A stretch of DNA of 64,000 nucleotides from Streptomyces sp. RKAG290 (GCF_023701695.1 NZ_JAJOZC010000001.1:372001-436000), one strand, 5' to 3'. Shown: positions 8,843-17,074, counted from the first letter of the stretch. Made by a program: numbers and translations. Notes: generated from the sequence alone by a model not told the origin.

Positions 8843-10021
8843 ATGAACGACCCCGCCAAGGACAGCCGGTCCGCCCGCGACCCGTACGCCGCGTACGCGG
8901 CCATGCGCGCCGACTGCCCCGTGCAGGCTGTGGCATCCGGGTCGAGCGGACGCCACAGTTACCTGGTCACCGGCTATGCGGAAGCCCGGCAGGCTCTGAG
9001 CGACCCTCGGCTCTCCAAGGACACCGCCGCCTTCTTCGCCGGCAAGGAATCGAAGCGTCGACTGCATCCCGCCGTCGCGCACAACATGCTGGCAGGCGAC
9101 CCGCCCCAGCACACCCGGCTCCGCAAGCTGGTCAACGGTGCGTTCACCAGCGGCGCCGTCTCCGCGCTCCGCCCCTTCCTCATCCGGTTGACCGACGAAC
9201 TGCTGGACCGATGGCCCTCCGACGGCCCGGTCGACCTCGTCGCCGACCTCACCGTTCCTCTGCCGGTCATGGTGATCTGCGAGTTGCTGGGTGTTCCGGA
9301 GAACGACCGGTCGCAGGTTCGGCACTGGTCAGCCGACTTGTTCGCCGCCGGGGAGCCGGAGCGCACCGACGCCGCCTCGTACGCCGTCGCTGCATACATG
9401 ACCGGCCTCATCGCGTCGAAGCGGCTCCGGCCGGGCGATTCACTCCTGGACCGCCTCATCGCCGCACGCGACGGCGAGGACCGTCTGGACGAGGACGAAC
9501 TGGTCTCCCTTGCCGTACTGCTGCTCGTCGCCGGCCACGAGACGACCACCCACTTCCTCGGCAACGCCGCCCTGGCCCTGCTGCGGCACCCGGCCGAGCT
9601 GGCACGTCTGCGCAGCAACCCGGAGACCATCCCGCAGGCGCTGGACGAACTGCTCCGCTTCGACGCACCGGTCAGCACTTCGACCTTCCGGTTCTCCACC
9701 GAAGCCCTCACCCTGGGCGATACCGAGATCCCGGCGGGTGTACCCGTGCTGGTCGCACTCGGAGCCGCCAACCGCGACCCGGAACGCTTTCCGACGCCGG
9801 ACCGGCTCGACCTGGACCGAGACGCGACCGGCCACCTCAGCTTCGGCCACGGCATCCACCGCTGCATCGGCGCACCGCTCGCGAAGGCCGAAGCGCACAT
9901 CGCCCTACGCGCGATCCTGACCCGCTTCCCCGACATCCGGCTCGCCGCACCGGCCGAGCGGTTGGAGTGGCGCCGGACCCGCCTCGTTCGCGGTCTCACC
10001 TCCCTTCCCGTACTTCTCTGA
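8843..10021 (+). CDS. Cytochrome P450
   Basis: A 392-residue soluble class I bacterial P450 (CYP105/107-like in size). The I-helix oxygen-activation motif is AGHETT at 230-235, the K-helix ExxR is ELLR at 269-272, and the heme loop FGHGIHRCIGAPLA places the axial ligand at Cys341. All essential residues are intact. The ATG at 8843 is preceded by GGAG. No ferredoxin or ferredoxin reductase gene is adjacent, so redox partners must come from elsewhere, and no biosynthetic cluster surrounds it. A stand-alone catabolic or tailoring role is likely; the substrate is unknown. Confidence 0.93.
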   Translation: MNDPAKDSRSARDPYAAYAAMRADCPVQAVASGSSGRHSYLVTGYAEARQALSDPRLSKDTAAFFAGKESKRRLHPAVAHNMLAGDPPQHTRLRKLVNGAFTSGAVSALRPFLIRLTDELLDRWPSDGPVDLVADLTVPLPVMVICELLGVPENDRSQVRHWSADLFAAGEPERTDAASYAVAAYMTGLIASKRLRPGDSLLDRLIAARDGEDRLDEDELVSLAVLLLVAGHETTTHFLGNAALALLRHPAELARLRSNPETIPQALDELLRFDAPVSTSTFRFSTEALTLGDTEIPAGVPVLVALGAANRDPERFPTPDRLDLDRDATGHLSFGHGIHRCIGAPLAKAEAHIALRAILTRFPDIRLAAPAERLEWRRTRLVRGLTSLPVLL

Positions 10022-10124
10022 GGCCCGGCCCGCGGGGAGCCGATACCTGCCTGTCCAACCAGCTTGGTCTGTAGGTCCATTGATGACGGTTCAGCTCGGC
10101 GGCCCACCCGTGGTCAGCTGCGAC

Positions 10125-10168
10125 GCAGGACTGCATGAGACGTCCCGCAGGACTGCATGGGACGTCCC
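10125..10168. repeat. Tandem 22-bp direct repeat with ACGTCCC core
   Basis: Two copies of a 22-bp unit (starting GCAGGACTGCATG and ending ACGTCCC) lie head to tail with one mismatch. The second copy completes the palindrome GGGACGTCCC. The array lies about 90 bp upstream of the membrane-protein start, suggesting a tandem operator. Confidence 0.75.
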
Positions 10169-10258
10169 CGGGGCGTAGGGAGTGCTCACCCGCCCGGCGG
10201 AGAGGGCTCGTTCCTGCAGCTGATGCCACGCTGCGGCGGCCGGTGCGAGAGTCGGCGC

Positions 10259-11284
10259 ATGGTCGGTGCGACGGGAACGACAAGGGCGCCTTGGCGCAGG
10301 TGGTGGCAGGGCCGGCCGGACCGGGTTGCCCGGGCCACGACGGCGTGGGCGGTGGTGTACGCCGGCTTCGGCCTCTCCTGCGCGCTCAGCGGTACGCCGC
10401 TGCTCTACCTGGGCAGCAGGTCCGGGCCTCCGGCGTTGGCCTGGGGGGCCGTGGGTCTGGGGGCGCTGACGGCCCTGGCCTGTGGTGCGGTCGCGCGGTA
10501 CGGACCGCTGCCCGCGTTGCGGGTGCTGCTGTGGGTGTGCTGCGTGCCGGCCGGACTCGCCGCGTTCGGTCTGCTGATGGACCTCATCACGCTGGTGTTC
10601 GGTCAGGGGGTGGACAGCGGGGTGGCCGCTGCGAACCACGCGCTGGCAGGGGCCGGGGTCGCGCTTCTCGCGGCCACTGCCCGGTCCCTCCACCACTCGC
10701 CCACCGCGGTTGCCGTGCGGGCCCCTTCGGCCGCCCCCCGGCCGGTCCAGCTCGCCGCCTCGGCCGGGACGGCCGCCTTTCTCCCGTACGCCGCGATGAA
10801 GCTCGTCTGGGCGTACGGCGGCACCTTCGCCGGGATGTCCGGCGAGGAGATGCTCGCGATCTCCAAGCGCAACGGTGCGTCAGGGGCCTGGCTCGCCCTG
10901 GAGTCCTGGGGCCTGGACGGCACCGTGCTGCTGGCGGCGCTCGGCGTCTTCCTGCTGTGGGGCCTGGTCCGCCCGTGGGGCCAGGTCTTCCCACGCTGGA
11001 CGCTGCTGCTGCGCGGCCGGCGCGTCCCCCGCTGGCTCCCCCTGGGCCCTGCCTTGGTCGGCGCCGCCACCCTGGCTCCGTACGGGCTGTTCGGCGTCGG
11101 TTACGCGGCCCTGGCCACGTCCGGCGCGGTGACGATGCGGCGCGGTGACTTCCACTCCTCGGGCGATGCGCTGCTGGTCGCCTGGATCGGCTTGGGCGCG
11201 TTCGCCGTCTACGGGGGCGCGCTGACCGTCGCCGCGCGTTCGTACTGGCACCGTACGCACGCGGCACGGGCCGGCACGGAGTGA
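10259..11284 (+). CDS. Predicted multi-pass integral membrane protein
   Basis: A 341-residue protein with about eight hydrophobic segments, for example TTAWAVVYAGFGLSCALSG, VLLWVCCVPAGLAAFGLLM, GTVLLAALGVFLLWGLV and LLVAWIGLGAFAVYGGAL. I see no transporter or enzyme signature and cannot assign a family. The loops hold a conserved-looking MKLVWAYGGTFAGMSGEEML patch, which recurs in unnamed streptomycete membrane proteins. The start ATG at 10259 has GAGAG about ten bases upstream; longer in-frame options run into the repeat array and are less likely. It is convergent with tetR. Confidence 0.75.
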   Translation: MVGATGTTRAPWRRWWQGRPDRVARATTAWAVVYAGFGLSCALSGTPLLYLGSRSGPPALAWGAVGLGALTALACGAVARYGPLPALRVLLWVCCVPAGLAAFGLLMDLITLVFGQGVDSGVAAANHALAGAGVALLAATARSLHHSPTAVAVRAPSAAPRPVQLAASAGTAAFLPYAAMKLVWAYGGTFAGMSGEEMLAISKRNGASGAWLALESWGLDGTVLLAALGVFLLWGLVRPWGQVFPRWTLLLRGRRVPRWLPLGPALVGAATLAPYGLFGVGYAALATSGAVTMRRGDFHSSGDALLVAWIGLGAFAVYGGALTVAARSYWHRTHAARAGTE

Positions 11285-11299
11285 CCACGCGCGACCCAT

Positions 11300-11316
11300 C
11301 GGCTCCCCCGGAGCCG
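11300..11316. terminator. Short hairpin between convergent genes
   Basis: Arms CGGCTCC / GGAGCCG with a three-base loop sit between the membrane-protein stop and the tetR stop. It could serve both directions. Confidence 0.45.
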
Positions 11317-11317
11317 G

Positions 11318-11977
11318 TCAACGCCGCCTGTGCGGACCCAGGTTCAGCAGCACCTCGTGGAGCTGGGCGGAAGTGAGGGCCGGTGTGGGCAGCGGGGGCG
11401 TGGCCGGGCGGGCGCGAAGACCGTCCATAAGCAGGGTCAGTGGGCGGAGCCAGGCATCCGAGGTGATCGAAGTGAGCGCGGGAACAGCCCGGCCCAGCGC
11501 TGCCAGCATGAGGAGCAGGTCCTCGGTGGTGAGGTCCGCCCGAACGGTGCCCTGTTCCTGACCGCGCCGGAGCAACCCGTCGATGGTTGTGCGGTTGTGG
11601 GCGTGGATCGCCTCCAGGGCAGTGACACCTTCCAGGTTCGTGGTCATGAGGTCGTTGGTGCCGCGGTCCGCGGCCAGACCGACGAACACCGTCTGCAGGT
11701 ATTCCGTCAGTCCCCTCCATGCGTCCTCGGCGGTCCGTGCCCGCTCTCCCGCCGCCGTGGTCTCGGTGAGTGCGTCCCGGAAGACCTCATCGACGAGCGC
11801 GGCGCGGGTCGGGAAATGGCGGTAGAGGGTGGCGTTGCCGACGCCTGCCCGCCGGGCGATTTCATCCAGTGGGGCATCCAGGCCCTGTTCGGCGAAGACC
11901 TCGCGGGCCTTGTCGGACAGCAGCTTCCGGTTGCGCAGCGCATCGCGGCGCCTGGCCGGTGGACGGTCGCCCATCAT
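11318..11977 (-). CDS. TetR family transcriptional repressor
   Basis: A 219-residue regulator. The N-terminal TetR helix-turn-helix is clear (residues ~15-60: REVFAEQGLDAPLDEIARRAGVGNATLYRHF), followed by an all-helical ligand domain (LTEYLQTVFVGLAADRG; IDGLLRRGQEQGTVRADL). The double ATG at 11977/11974 has a strong GAGAGGGAGA upstream. Two perfect 9-4-9 dyads lie between this gene and the divergent patatin gene, one only 18 bp from this start, so autoregulation and control of the patatin gene are very likely. Ligand unknown. Confidence 0.92.
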   Translation of the reverse strand: MMGDRPPARRRDALRNRKLLSDKAREVFAEQGLDAPLDEIARRAGVGNATLYRHFPTRAALVDEVFRDALTETTAAGERARTAEDAWRGLTEYLQTVFVGLAADRGTNDLMTTNLEGVTALEAIHAHNRTTIDGLLRRGQEQGTVRADLTTEDLLLMLAALGRAVPALTSITSDAWLRPLTLLMDGLRARPATPPLPTPALTSAQLHEVLLNLGPHRRR

Positions 11978-11994
11978 GTCTCCCTCTCGCTCCG

Positions 11995-12016
11995 TACCGG
12001 GGAGTGTTCCCCGGTA
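11995..12016. promoter_or_regulatory. Candidate TetR operator 1
   Basis: Perfect inverted repeat with arms TACCGGGGA / TCCCCGGTA and a four-base spacer. A third half site, TCCCCGGTA, follows at 12018-12026. Confidence 0.75.
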
Positions 12017-12048
12017 TTCCCCGGTACGGATGTTATCGTCGGTCGAGC

Positions 12049-12070
12049 AAACGGGGACCACTCCCCGTTT
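12049..12070. promoter_or_regulatory. Candidate TetR operator 2
   Basis: Perfect inverted repeat with arms AAACGGGGA / TCCCCGTTT and a four-base spacer. It has the same CGGGGA-N4-TCCCCG core as operator 1 and starts exactly 54 bp from it. Confidence 0.75.
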
Positions 12071-12086
12071 CGATCGCCGCGGAGGG

Positions 12087-12128
12087 ACGTCCGTGGGCGG
12101 GCGTCCGTGGGCGCGCGTCCGTGGGCGC
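12087..12128. repeat. 14-bp tandem repeat, three copies, in the patatin 5' leader
   Basis: Three units of the form (a/g)CGTCCGTGGGCG(g/c) lie end to end between operator 2 and the patatin ribosome site. The last two units are identical. Confidence 0.8.
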
Positions 12129-12146
12129 GCGCCGGGAGGGAGAAGC

Positions 12147-12986
12147 ATGTCCGACACCGCACTCGTACTCGGGGGCGGCGGGCCGGTGGGTGGGGCCTGG
12201 CTGGCCGGGGCGCTGGCCGGGCTCGCCGAGGCCGGGATCGATCACCGCAGCGCCGACGTCGTGATCGGCACCTCCGCCGGCGCCGTCTTCGGGTCCCGGC
12301 TCCTGGCCGGCGTCCCGGCGGCGGAGCTGTACGAGCGCCAGCTCTCCGGAGCGGACGCGGTCCGCCTGCCGGTGACGGCGCGCCAGACGGCACGCTTCCT
12401 CTGGGCGGCGCTCGGCTCCCGCGATCCCCAGCGATCCGTCGAACGCCTCGCCCGGGCAGCGCTGCACGCCCGCACCGGCCCGGAGTCGGACGTCTTCGAA
12501 ACGGTCGGCGCGCTGCTGGGCGACGTCCGCGACTGGCCGGAGCAGGAGCTACGGATCACCGCGGTCGACGCGCGGACCGGCCAGGTCGAGCTGTTCGACT
12601 CACGCTCAGGGGTGACACTGCTCGAAGCGGTCGCGGCCGGCTGCGCCGTGCCCGTCGTGTGGCCGCCGGTCACCGTGGCGGGTCGGCGCTGGATGGACGG
12701 CGGCAGTCGTTCGACCGCCAACCTCCACCTCGCACGGGGGTACCGGCGGGTGCTGGCGGTAGTGCCGATACCCCGGGCGGTCGGGCCGCATCCGAGCGCC
12801 GCGCAGCAGGCCGCGGAGCTGTCCGGCGAGGGGGCGCGCGTCGTCCTGCTGTCCCCGGACCGCGCTGCGCGCCGCATCATGGGCCGCGACATGACGGACG
12901 ACACGCGCCGACCGGCTGCCGCCCGCGCGGGCCACGCCCAGGCCGGTGCACTGGCCCGGTCGGTGGCCGAGGCCTGGCAGAGGTGA
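12147..12986 (+). CDS. Patatin-like phospholipase / esterase
   Basis: A 279-residue patatin-fold acyl hydrolase. The glycine-rich oxyanion loop is at the N-terminus (LGGGGPVGGAW, from residue 8), the nucleophile elbow is GTSAG at 41-45 with Ser43, and the second dyad member is Asp184 in MDGGS. No signal peptide is present, so it acts in the cytoplasm or at the inner membrane face, probably on phospholipid or another acyl ester. The ATG at 12147 has a strong GGGAGGGAGAA upstream. It is divergent from tetR and separated from it by two perfect operator dyads, so it is the most likely target of that repressor. Substrate unknown. Confidence 0.9.
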   Translation: MSDTALVLGGGGPVGGAWLAGALAGLAEAGIDHRSADVVIGTSAGAVFGSRLLAGVPAAELYERQLSGADAVRLPVTARQTARFLWAALGSRDPQRSVERLARAALHARTGPESDVFETVGALLGDVRDWPEQELRITAVDARTGQVELFDSRSGVTLLEAVAAGCAVPVVWPPVTVAGRRWMDGGSRSTANLHLARGYRRVLAVVPIPRAVGPHPSAAQQAAELSGEGARVVLLSPDRAARRIMGRDMTDDTRRPAAARAGHAQAGALARSVAEAWQR

Positions 12987-13126
12987 CGTGCGGTCAATCA
13001 CCCATGGGCTGACCGCCGTCCGCATGACCGACCTCTCCGCGCTCGGTTCCCGACCACCCGGATCATGAACCTCGTCCGAGGAATCTGCCGTAGAACCTCG
13101 CCGCGTTCAAGGGCGTGCGGGCGCAA

Positions 13127-13633
13127 TCACGCGTTCTTGCGGACGATGTCGGCGTTGAGAGCGGTGGCGAAGCAGCACCACAGTGCGTAGGGGGACAGGG
13201 CGACGGCAGCGGCCCGATCATGCTTCGAGATCTGGTGCATGAGCTGGGCGTTGCTCGCTACGAGGGCGCTCGTTCCCGCAAGGGCGGCCTTCGGGCTGTG
13301 GGCCTTGAAGAACAGCCAGTTCCAGCCCGCGTTGAGGGCGAGGTTGACGGCGAGTGAGCCTGCCACCTGACTGCGTTTCCCGACCGGTGTGCGGACGAGG
13401 GCGTGCCCGGCAGCACCCGCGATCGAGAGGTACAAGGGCGTCCACACGGCGCCGAAGGCCCAGGACGGGGGCTGCCAGGCCGGTTTCCTGAGGCTCTTGT
13501 ACCAGCGGCTGTCCGGGTCCACGGCTGCCGCCCCGAGCGCCGCGGCGGCGGTGACAGCCGCAGCCGAGCCCGCATACGTGGCCACGCGGGAGAACGACTG
13601 CCGGCGCGCGAACACCTCTCGGAAGGAACTCAT
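13127..13633 (-). CDS. TspO/MBR family tryptophan-rich sensory protein
   Basis: A 168-residue five-helix membrane protein of the TspO (peripheral benzodiazepine receptor) family. The diagnostic block WYKSLRKPAWQPPSWAFGAVW spans residues 44-64 region and is followed by LALNAGWNWLFF and a C-terminal ALSPYALWCCFATALN helix. Family members bind porphyrins or other tetrapyrroles and respond to stress and light. The ATG at 13633 follows TTAGGAG at good spacing. It lies just downstream of dps on the same strand, with a hairpin between them, so it may have its own promoter. An oxidative-stress link with Dps is plausible. Confidence 0.9.
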   Translation of the reverse strand: MSSFREVFARRQSFSRVATYAGSAAAVTAAAALGAAAVDPDSRWYKSLRKPAWQPPSWAFGAVWTPLYLSIAGAAGHALVRTPVGKRSQVAGSLAVNLALNAGWNWLFFKAHSPKAALAGTSALVASNAQLMHQISKHDRAAAVALSPYALWCCFATALNADIVRKNA

Positions 13634-13695
13634 GGCTCTGCTCCTAACCTCTTGGGTACCGGTCAGTCATGGGACGACACGGTGAGGCCGGCGCT

Positions 13696-13720
13696 CCGGT
13701 GCGCCGGGTGCGCGCACCGG
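13696..13720 (-). terminator. Hairpin downstream of dps
   Basis: Arms CCGGTGCGC / GCGCACCGG with a seven-base loop lie 18 bp past the dps stop codon. Confidence 0.5.
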
Positions 13721-13737
13721 AACCGGGCGGGAACCGC

Positions 13738-14349
13738 TCAGGCCTTGGAGCCGCCGGTCTTCTTCGCGGCCCGCTTGGTGGCCGGCTTACGGGCGGGGGC
13801 TGCGGCCTTGGCGGCCTGCCGCTCCGTCTTGGCTCCGGCCGTGGACAGAGAACCGCCGGTGCTCTCCAGATGGGCGCGGACGAACCACTGGAACTGCTCC
13901 AGGGAACGCAGGTGCTCGATGAGCAGGTCCTCGGTGACGGGATCGAGCGCGCCGGCCTTGGCGGCTGCGGAGCGGTGCTCGGTGATGATGCCGGTGTATA
14001 CGAGGTCCAGGGCGCCCAGGTGCGCCATGGCGTCCGCGCGGCCGAGGCTGTAGTCGTGCCAGGTCCGCTCGGCGACCAGGGCGCCGGGGGTGCCATGCGG
14101 TTCGCCCCCGAGTGCGGAAATCCGCTCTGCCGTGTCGTCGGCCATTCCCCTGACCGCCACGGTCTGAGGATCAAGCATCTCGTGGACGGCGATGAAATGC
14201 GGGCCCACCACGTTCCAGTGGATGTGCTTGAGGGTGAGCGCCAGATCGTTGAGCGCGTGAAGGCGCAGGCTCAAGAGCGAGATGATCTGCTTGCCGTCCT
14301 TGGTGCTGAGACCCGGAACGGTGTATCGAGGGCTGCCGGCGACTGCCAT
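13738..14349 (-). CDS. dps: Dps family DNA-binding ferritin
   Basis: A 203-residue miniferritin that oxidises and stores iron and protects DNA. All five inter-subunit ferroxidase positions are present with the spacing known from E. coli Dps: His44 (HWN), His56, Asp60, Asp71 and Glu75. The C-terminal ~30 residues are a Lys/Ala/Pro-rich tail (e.g. KPATKRAAKKTGG), expected to be disordered and to bind DNA, as in streptomycete DpsA. The ATG at 14349 follows GAAGGAGAG. The leader holds a near-perfect 10-bp direct repeat (GTGGGATG at 14361 and 14371). A stress sigma factor promoter is expected from the family but I could not place one confidently. Confidence 0.93.
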   Translation of the reverse strand: MAVAGSPRYTVPGLSTKDGKQIISLLSLRLHALNDLALTLKHIHWNVVGPHFIAVHEMLDPQTVAVRGMADDTAERISALGGEPHGTPGALVAERTWHDYSLGRADAMAHLGALDLVYTGIITEHRSAAAKAGALDPVTEDLLIEHLRSLEQFQWFVRAHLESTGGSLSTAGAKTERQAAKAAAPARKPATKRAAKKTGGSKA

Positions 14350-14536
14350 GACTCTCCTTCGTGGGATGTCGTGGGATGAATACGCGCCCTTTTCTGTGCC
14401 CCCTCTCCGGCGATCCTTAACCCCGGTCGCGGCAAGTGGCGTGCAGAGTTCCCCCACTCCCCCACCCCGGCCAGAACTCTCGCCGAGCCGATCGCGGAAC
14501 ACCCGTCGGACCGGCGGAGCTGCACTCCCTGCTGGG

Positions 14537-16141
14537 CTACGAGGGTGAGCCACCGTGCGGGGTGTCCAAGGGGTGCGTCAGCGGTCCGGGCGGAGGTGAC
14601 TGCGGGAGCGTGAAGACGATCCGGGTGCCGGGCGCGTGGAGCGGGTCGACGGCGATCCTGCCGCCGTGGTACTCCACGATCTTCTTGCACAGAGCCAGCC
14701 CGATGCCGTTGCCGGTGTACTCCTCGCGCGTGTGCAGCCGCTGGAAGATCACGAAGACGCGCTCGGCGAATTCGGTGTCGATGCCGATGCCGTTGTCGGT
14801 GATCGCGAACTCCCAGCCGTCCTCGACGGGCCGGCAGCCCAGGTGGATCACCGGGGAGCGATCCGGGGAGCGGAACTTGACCGCGTTGGTGAGGAGGTTC
14901 TGGAGCAGCATGCCGAGCTGGCTGGGCTCCCCGTACAGGGTCGGCAGCGGGTCGTGCGTGATGACCGCGTCGGATTCCTCGACGGCCACGCTCAGCGAGC
15001 TGACGGTGTGCTCGAACCGCTCGTCGAGGTCGACGCTGCGGTGCTCGGTCGAGAGCCGGCCGACGCGCGAGAAGGCCAGCAGGTCGTTGATGAGGCCCTG
15101 CATGCGGGTCGCCCCGTCGACGGCGAAGGCGATGTACTGGCCGGCGCGCTCGTCGAGGTTCGCGGCGTAGCGCCGTTCCAGCAGCTGGCAGAAGCTGGCG
15201 ACCTTGCGCAGCGGCTCCTGGAGGTCGTGCGAGGCGACGTAGGCGAACTGTTCCAGTTCGGCGTTGGAGCGGCGCAGTTCCTCGGCCTGGGCGGTCAGGT
15301 GTGTCTGGGTGCTGTCGCGGAAGGCGAGCTCGGCGGCGAGGCGGGCGCGCATGCTCTCGACGTCCGCGGCGAGCTGTCGCAGGTCCGCCGGCCCTGTGCC
15401 GGTCACCGGATGGTCGAAGTCACCGCCCGCGACGACGCGGACGTGGCCGGAGAGGCGGTCCAGGTGACCGGTCACGCCCCGGCGCAGTCCGGTGAAGACG
15501 GACGCGGTGAGCGCGAGGATGGCCGCGGCGATGGCACTGAAGGACCAGTTCCGGAGGTTGCGGGCGCCCTGCAGATCGACACGTGCCTGCGCCCGCTGGG
15601 CTTCCAGGTGGTCCTGCTGGGTGGATATCGCCGTTCGTACCGAGTCGAAGAGGGCCTTCCCTTCCGGTGCGCGGGCGGCGGCCTCCGCCTTCGGGTCGGA
15701 GGCGGCGGCGACTGGCCGGGCGAGCCGGTCCTGCCAGCGGCCGGCGAGCTTCTCGACCTGGGCGAGGTTCCGCTCCGTCTCCGGGTCGCCGTCGATCGCG
15801 GCGCGCAGGTCGCGTACGGCTTCCTTCTGCTGTGCCAAGCCGTCGCGGTAGGGGGCGAGGAAGGTTTCCGTCCCGGTCGAGCCGTAGCCCCGGATGCCCG
15901 TCTCCTGGTTGACCAGGGCGCTCTCCAGCCGGATCGAGGCGATGAGTGCGGGAGTGGAGTGGTCGACGAGGCGGGTGTTGATCGCGGTCGACCGGGCCAG
16001 GACCCAGCCTCCGCACAGCATGAACGCGAGCAGCAGCGTGAGCGCGATCGCCGTGCTCACGCCCAGCCAGCGGCGCGTCGTCCATCCTGCGGTCACGGGT
16101 CTCTTCGGGTTCCCGGTGTGCGCGGCATTGCCCAGGCCCAC
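14537..16141 (-). CDS. CHASE3-domain sensor histidine kinase
   Basis: A 534-residue membrane sensor kinase. Order: TM1 (~25-47), CHASE3-type extracytoplasmic helical sensor (~48-195; STPALIASIRLESALVNQETGIRGY), TM2 (~199-218), HAMP (~219-272), a coiled coil, HisKA with His305 in YVASHDLQEPLRK, and HATPase with NAVKF, ITDNGIGID and GNGIGLALCKKIVEYHGG boxes. The DLQEPLR form of the H box matches kinases that pair with single-domain Rcp1-type response regulators, and one is divergent next door. GTG at 16141 with GAGGAG upstream is the likely start; an in-frame extension to 16207 lacks a ribosome site. Signal sensed is unknown. Confidence 0.9.
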   Translation of the reverse strand: MGLGNAAHTGNPKRPVTAGWTTRRWLGVSTAIALTLLLAFMLCGGWVLARSTAINTRLVDHSTPALIASIRLESALVNQETGIRGYGSTGTETFLAPYRDGLAQQKEAVRDLRAAIDGDPETERNLAQVEKLAGRWQDRLARPVAAASDPKAEAAARAPEGKALFDSVRTAISTQQDHLEAQRAQARVDLQGARNLRNWSFSAIAAAILALTASVFTGLRRGVTGHLDRLSGHVRVVAGGDFDHPVTGTGPADLRQLAADVESMRARLAAELAFRDSTQTHLTAQAEELRRSNAELEQFAYVASHDLQEPLRKVASFCQLLERRYAANLDERAGQYIAFAVDGATRMQGLINDLLAFSRVGRLSTEHRSVDLDERFEHTVSSLSVAVEESDAVITHDPLPTLYGEPSQLGMLLQNLLTNAVKFRSPDRSPVIHLGCRPVEDGWEFAITDNGIGIDTEFAERVFVIFQRLHTREEYTGNGIGLALCKKIVEYHGGRIAVDPLHAPGTRIVFTLPQSPPPGPLTHPLDTPHGGSPS

Positions 16142-16200
16142 GGCGTGTACTCCTCGGTTCGCGAGCCCGGAGCGCTCCGAGCCGGAACAGAGTACCGCCG

Positions 16201-16220
16201 GCGACAACGTTTGTTGTCGC
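16201..16220. promoter_or_regulatory. Perfect inverted repeat between kinase and response-regulator genes
   Basis: Arms GCGACAAC / GTTGTCGC with a four-base AT-rich spacer, 30 bp upstream of the ATG at 16250 and 60 bp upstream of the kinase start. Good candidate for an operator acting on both. Confidence 0.55.
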
Positions 16221-16249
16221 GGGCCCGTGTGAGGACTTACGCTGCGCCT

Positions 16250-17074
16250 ATGGACGACCTCTGCCCTGCCGACAACGAGATGCTGGACCTGCTCGCCGGC
16301 AGTGGCGTCCAGGAGCTCGCCCAGCAGATCGCCCAGCAGGCATGGGACGGTCGCTTCCCGGCAGCGCAGCAGGGCGCGGGTCCCGAGGGCGTCGACTCGC
16401 TCGCCCGGCTACGCGTGCTGGCCCACTTGAGCAGGGCGGTCAGCCGGCAGGCTCAGGTCGAGGCTTCGGCGGCGGCCAGAGCGGGCGCGAACTACCCGCA
16501 GCTCGGGGCGGCGTGGGGGATCAGCCGCCAGGGCGCCCGCAGGCGCTGGCCGGGCCTGGTCTTCACCGCCGAGCCTCCCACCCGTCCCCTCCCCACCCGA
16601 GATCACCGGAGCACCAGCGTGAACGCTTTCCCCACCGACCGCCCCTACAGCGTCCTCCTCGTCGAGGACGACCCGGCGGACGCGCTGCTCATCGAGGAGG
16701 CCCTGGTGGAGCGCGGCATGGCTCGCACCATCGAGCAGGTCACTGACGGCATCGCCGCCCTGCAGCACCTGCGCGACCCGGACAAGGAGCGGCCCGACCT
16801 CATCGTCCTCGATCTCAACATGCCTCGGATGAATGGCCGCGAGCTGCTGGCCGTACTCAAGGACGACGCCGCCCTCTGCGGCATTCCCGTGGTGGTGCTG
16901 ACCACGTCCGCCGCCCCCGACGACGTCAACGACGCCTACCGCCAGCACGTCAACGCGTACGTCACCAAGCCCGTCAGCCTCGACGCGTTCATCAAGTCCG
17001 TCCAGCAGATCGACGCCTTCTTCCTCGACACTGCGCAGCTTCCGCCCCGCTCGCCGAACTCGCAGGGCGACTGA
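16250..17074 (+). CDS. Rcp1-like response regulator, fused in frame to an N-terminal HTH-like region
   Basis: The open frame gives 274 residues. The N-terminal ~105 residues look like a small helical DNA-binding protein (LARLRVLAHLSRAVSRQAQ; YPQLGAAWGISRQGARRRW, a helix-turn-helix pattern). The C-terminal part is a receiver domain with Asp pair VEDDPAD, phospho-acceptor Asp188 in LIVLDLNMP, then VVVLTTS and YVTKP, and no output domain after it. A GTG at 16619 with GGAG eight bases upstream could start the receiver alone (151 residues). So either this is an unusual HTH-receiver fusion, or two proteins are read from one frame, or a missing base hides a stop between them. It is divergent from the CHASE3 kinase and is its likely partner. 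Confidence 0.75.
   Translation: MDDLCPADNEMLDLLAGSGVQELAQQIAQQAWDGRFPAAQQGAGPEGVDSLARLRVLAHLSRAVSRQAQVEASAAARAGANYPQLGAAWGISRQGARRRWPGLVFTAEPPTRPLPTRDHRSTSVNAFPTDRPYSVLLVEDDPADALLIEEALVERGMARTIEQVTDGIAALQHLRDPDKERPDLIVLDLNMPRMNGRELLAVLKDDAALCGIPVVVLTTSAAPDDVNDAYRQHVNAYVTKPVSLDAFIKSVQQIDAFFLDTAQLPPRSPNSQGD

Noticed and set aside
8843..10021. P450 as part of a secondary-metabolite cluster
   Set aside because: Neighbours are a VOC protein and an unknown membrane protein; no synthase, carrier protein, ferredoxin or export gene is linked.
14350..14430. A specific stress sigma factor promoter upstream of dps
   Set aside because: Weak partial matches to a GTT...GGG-type promoter exist, but none with the expected -10 sequence and spacing, so no promoter was called.
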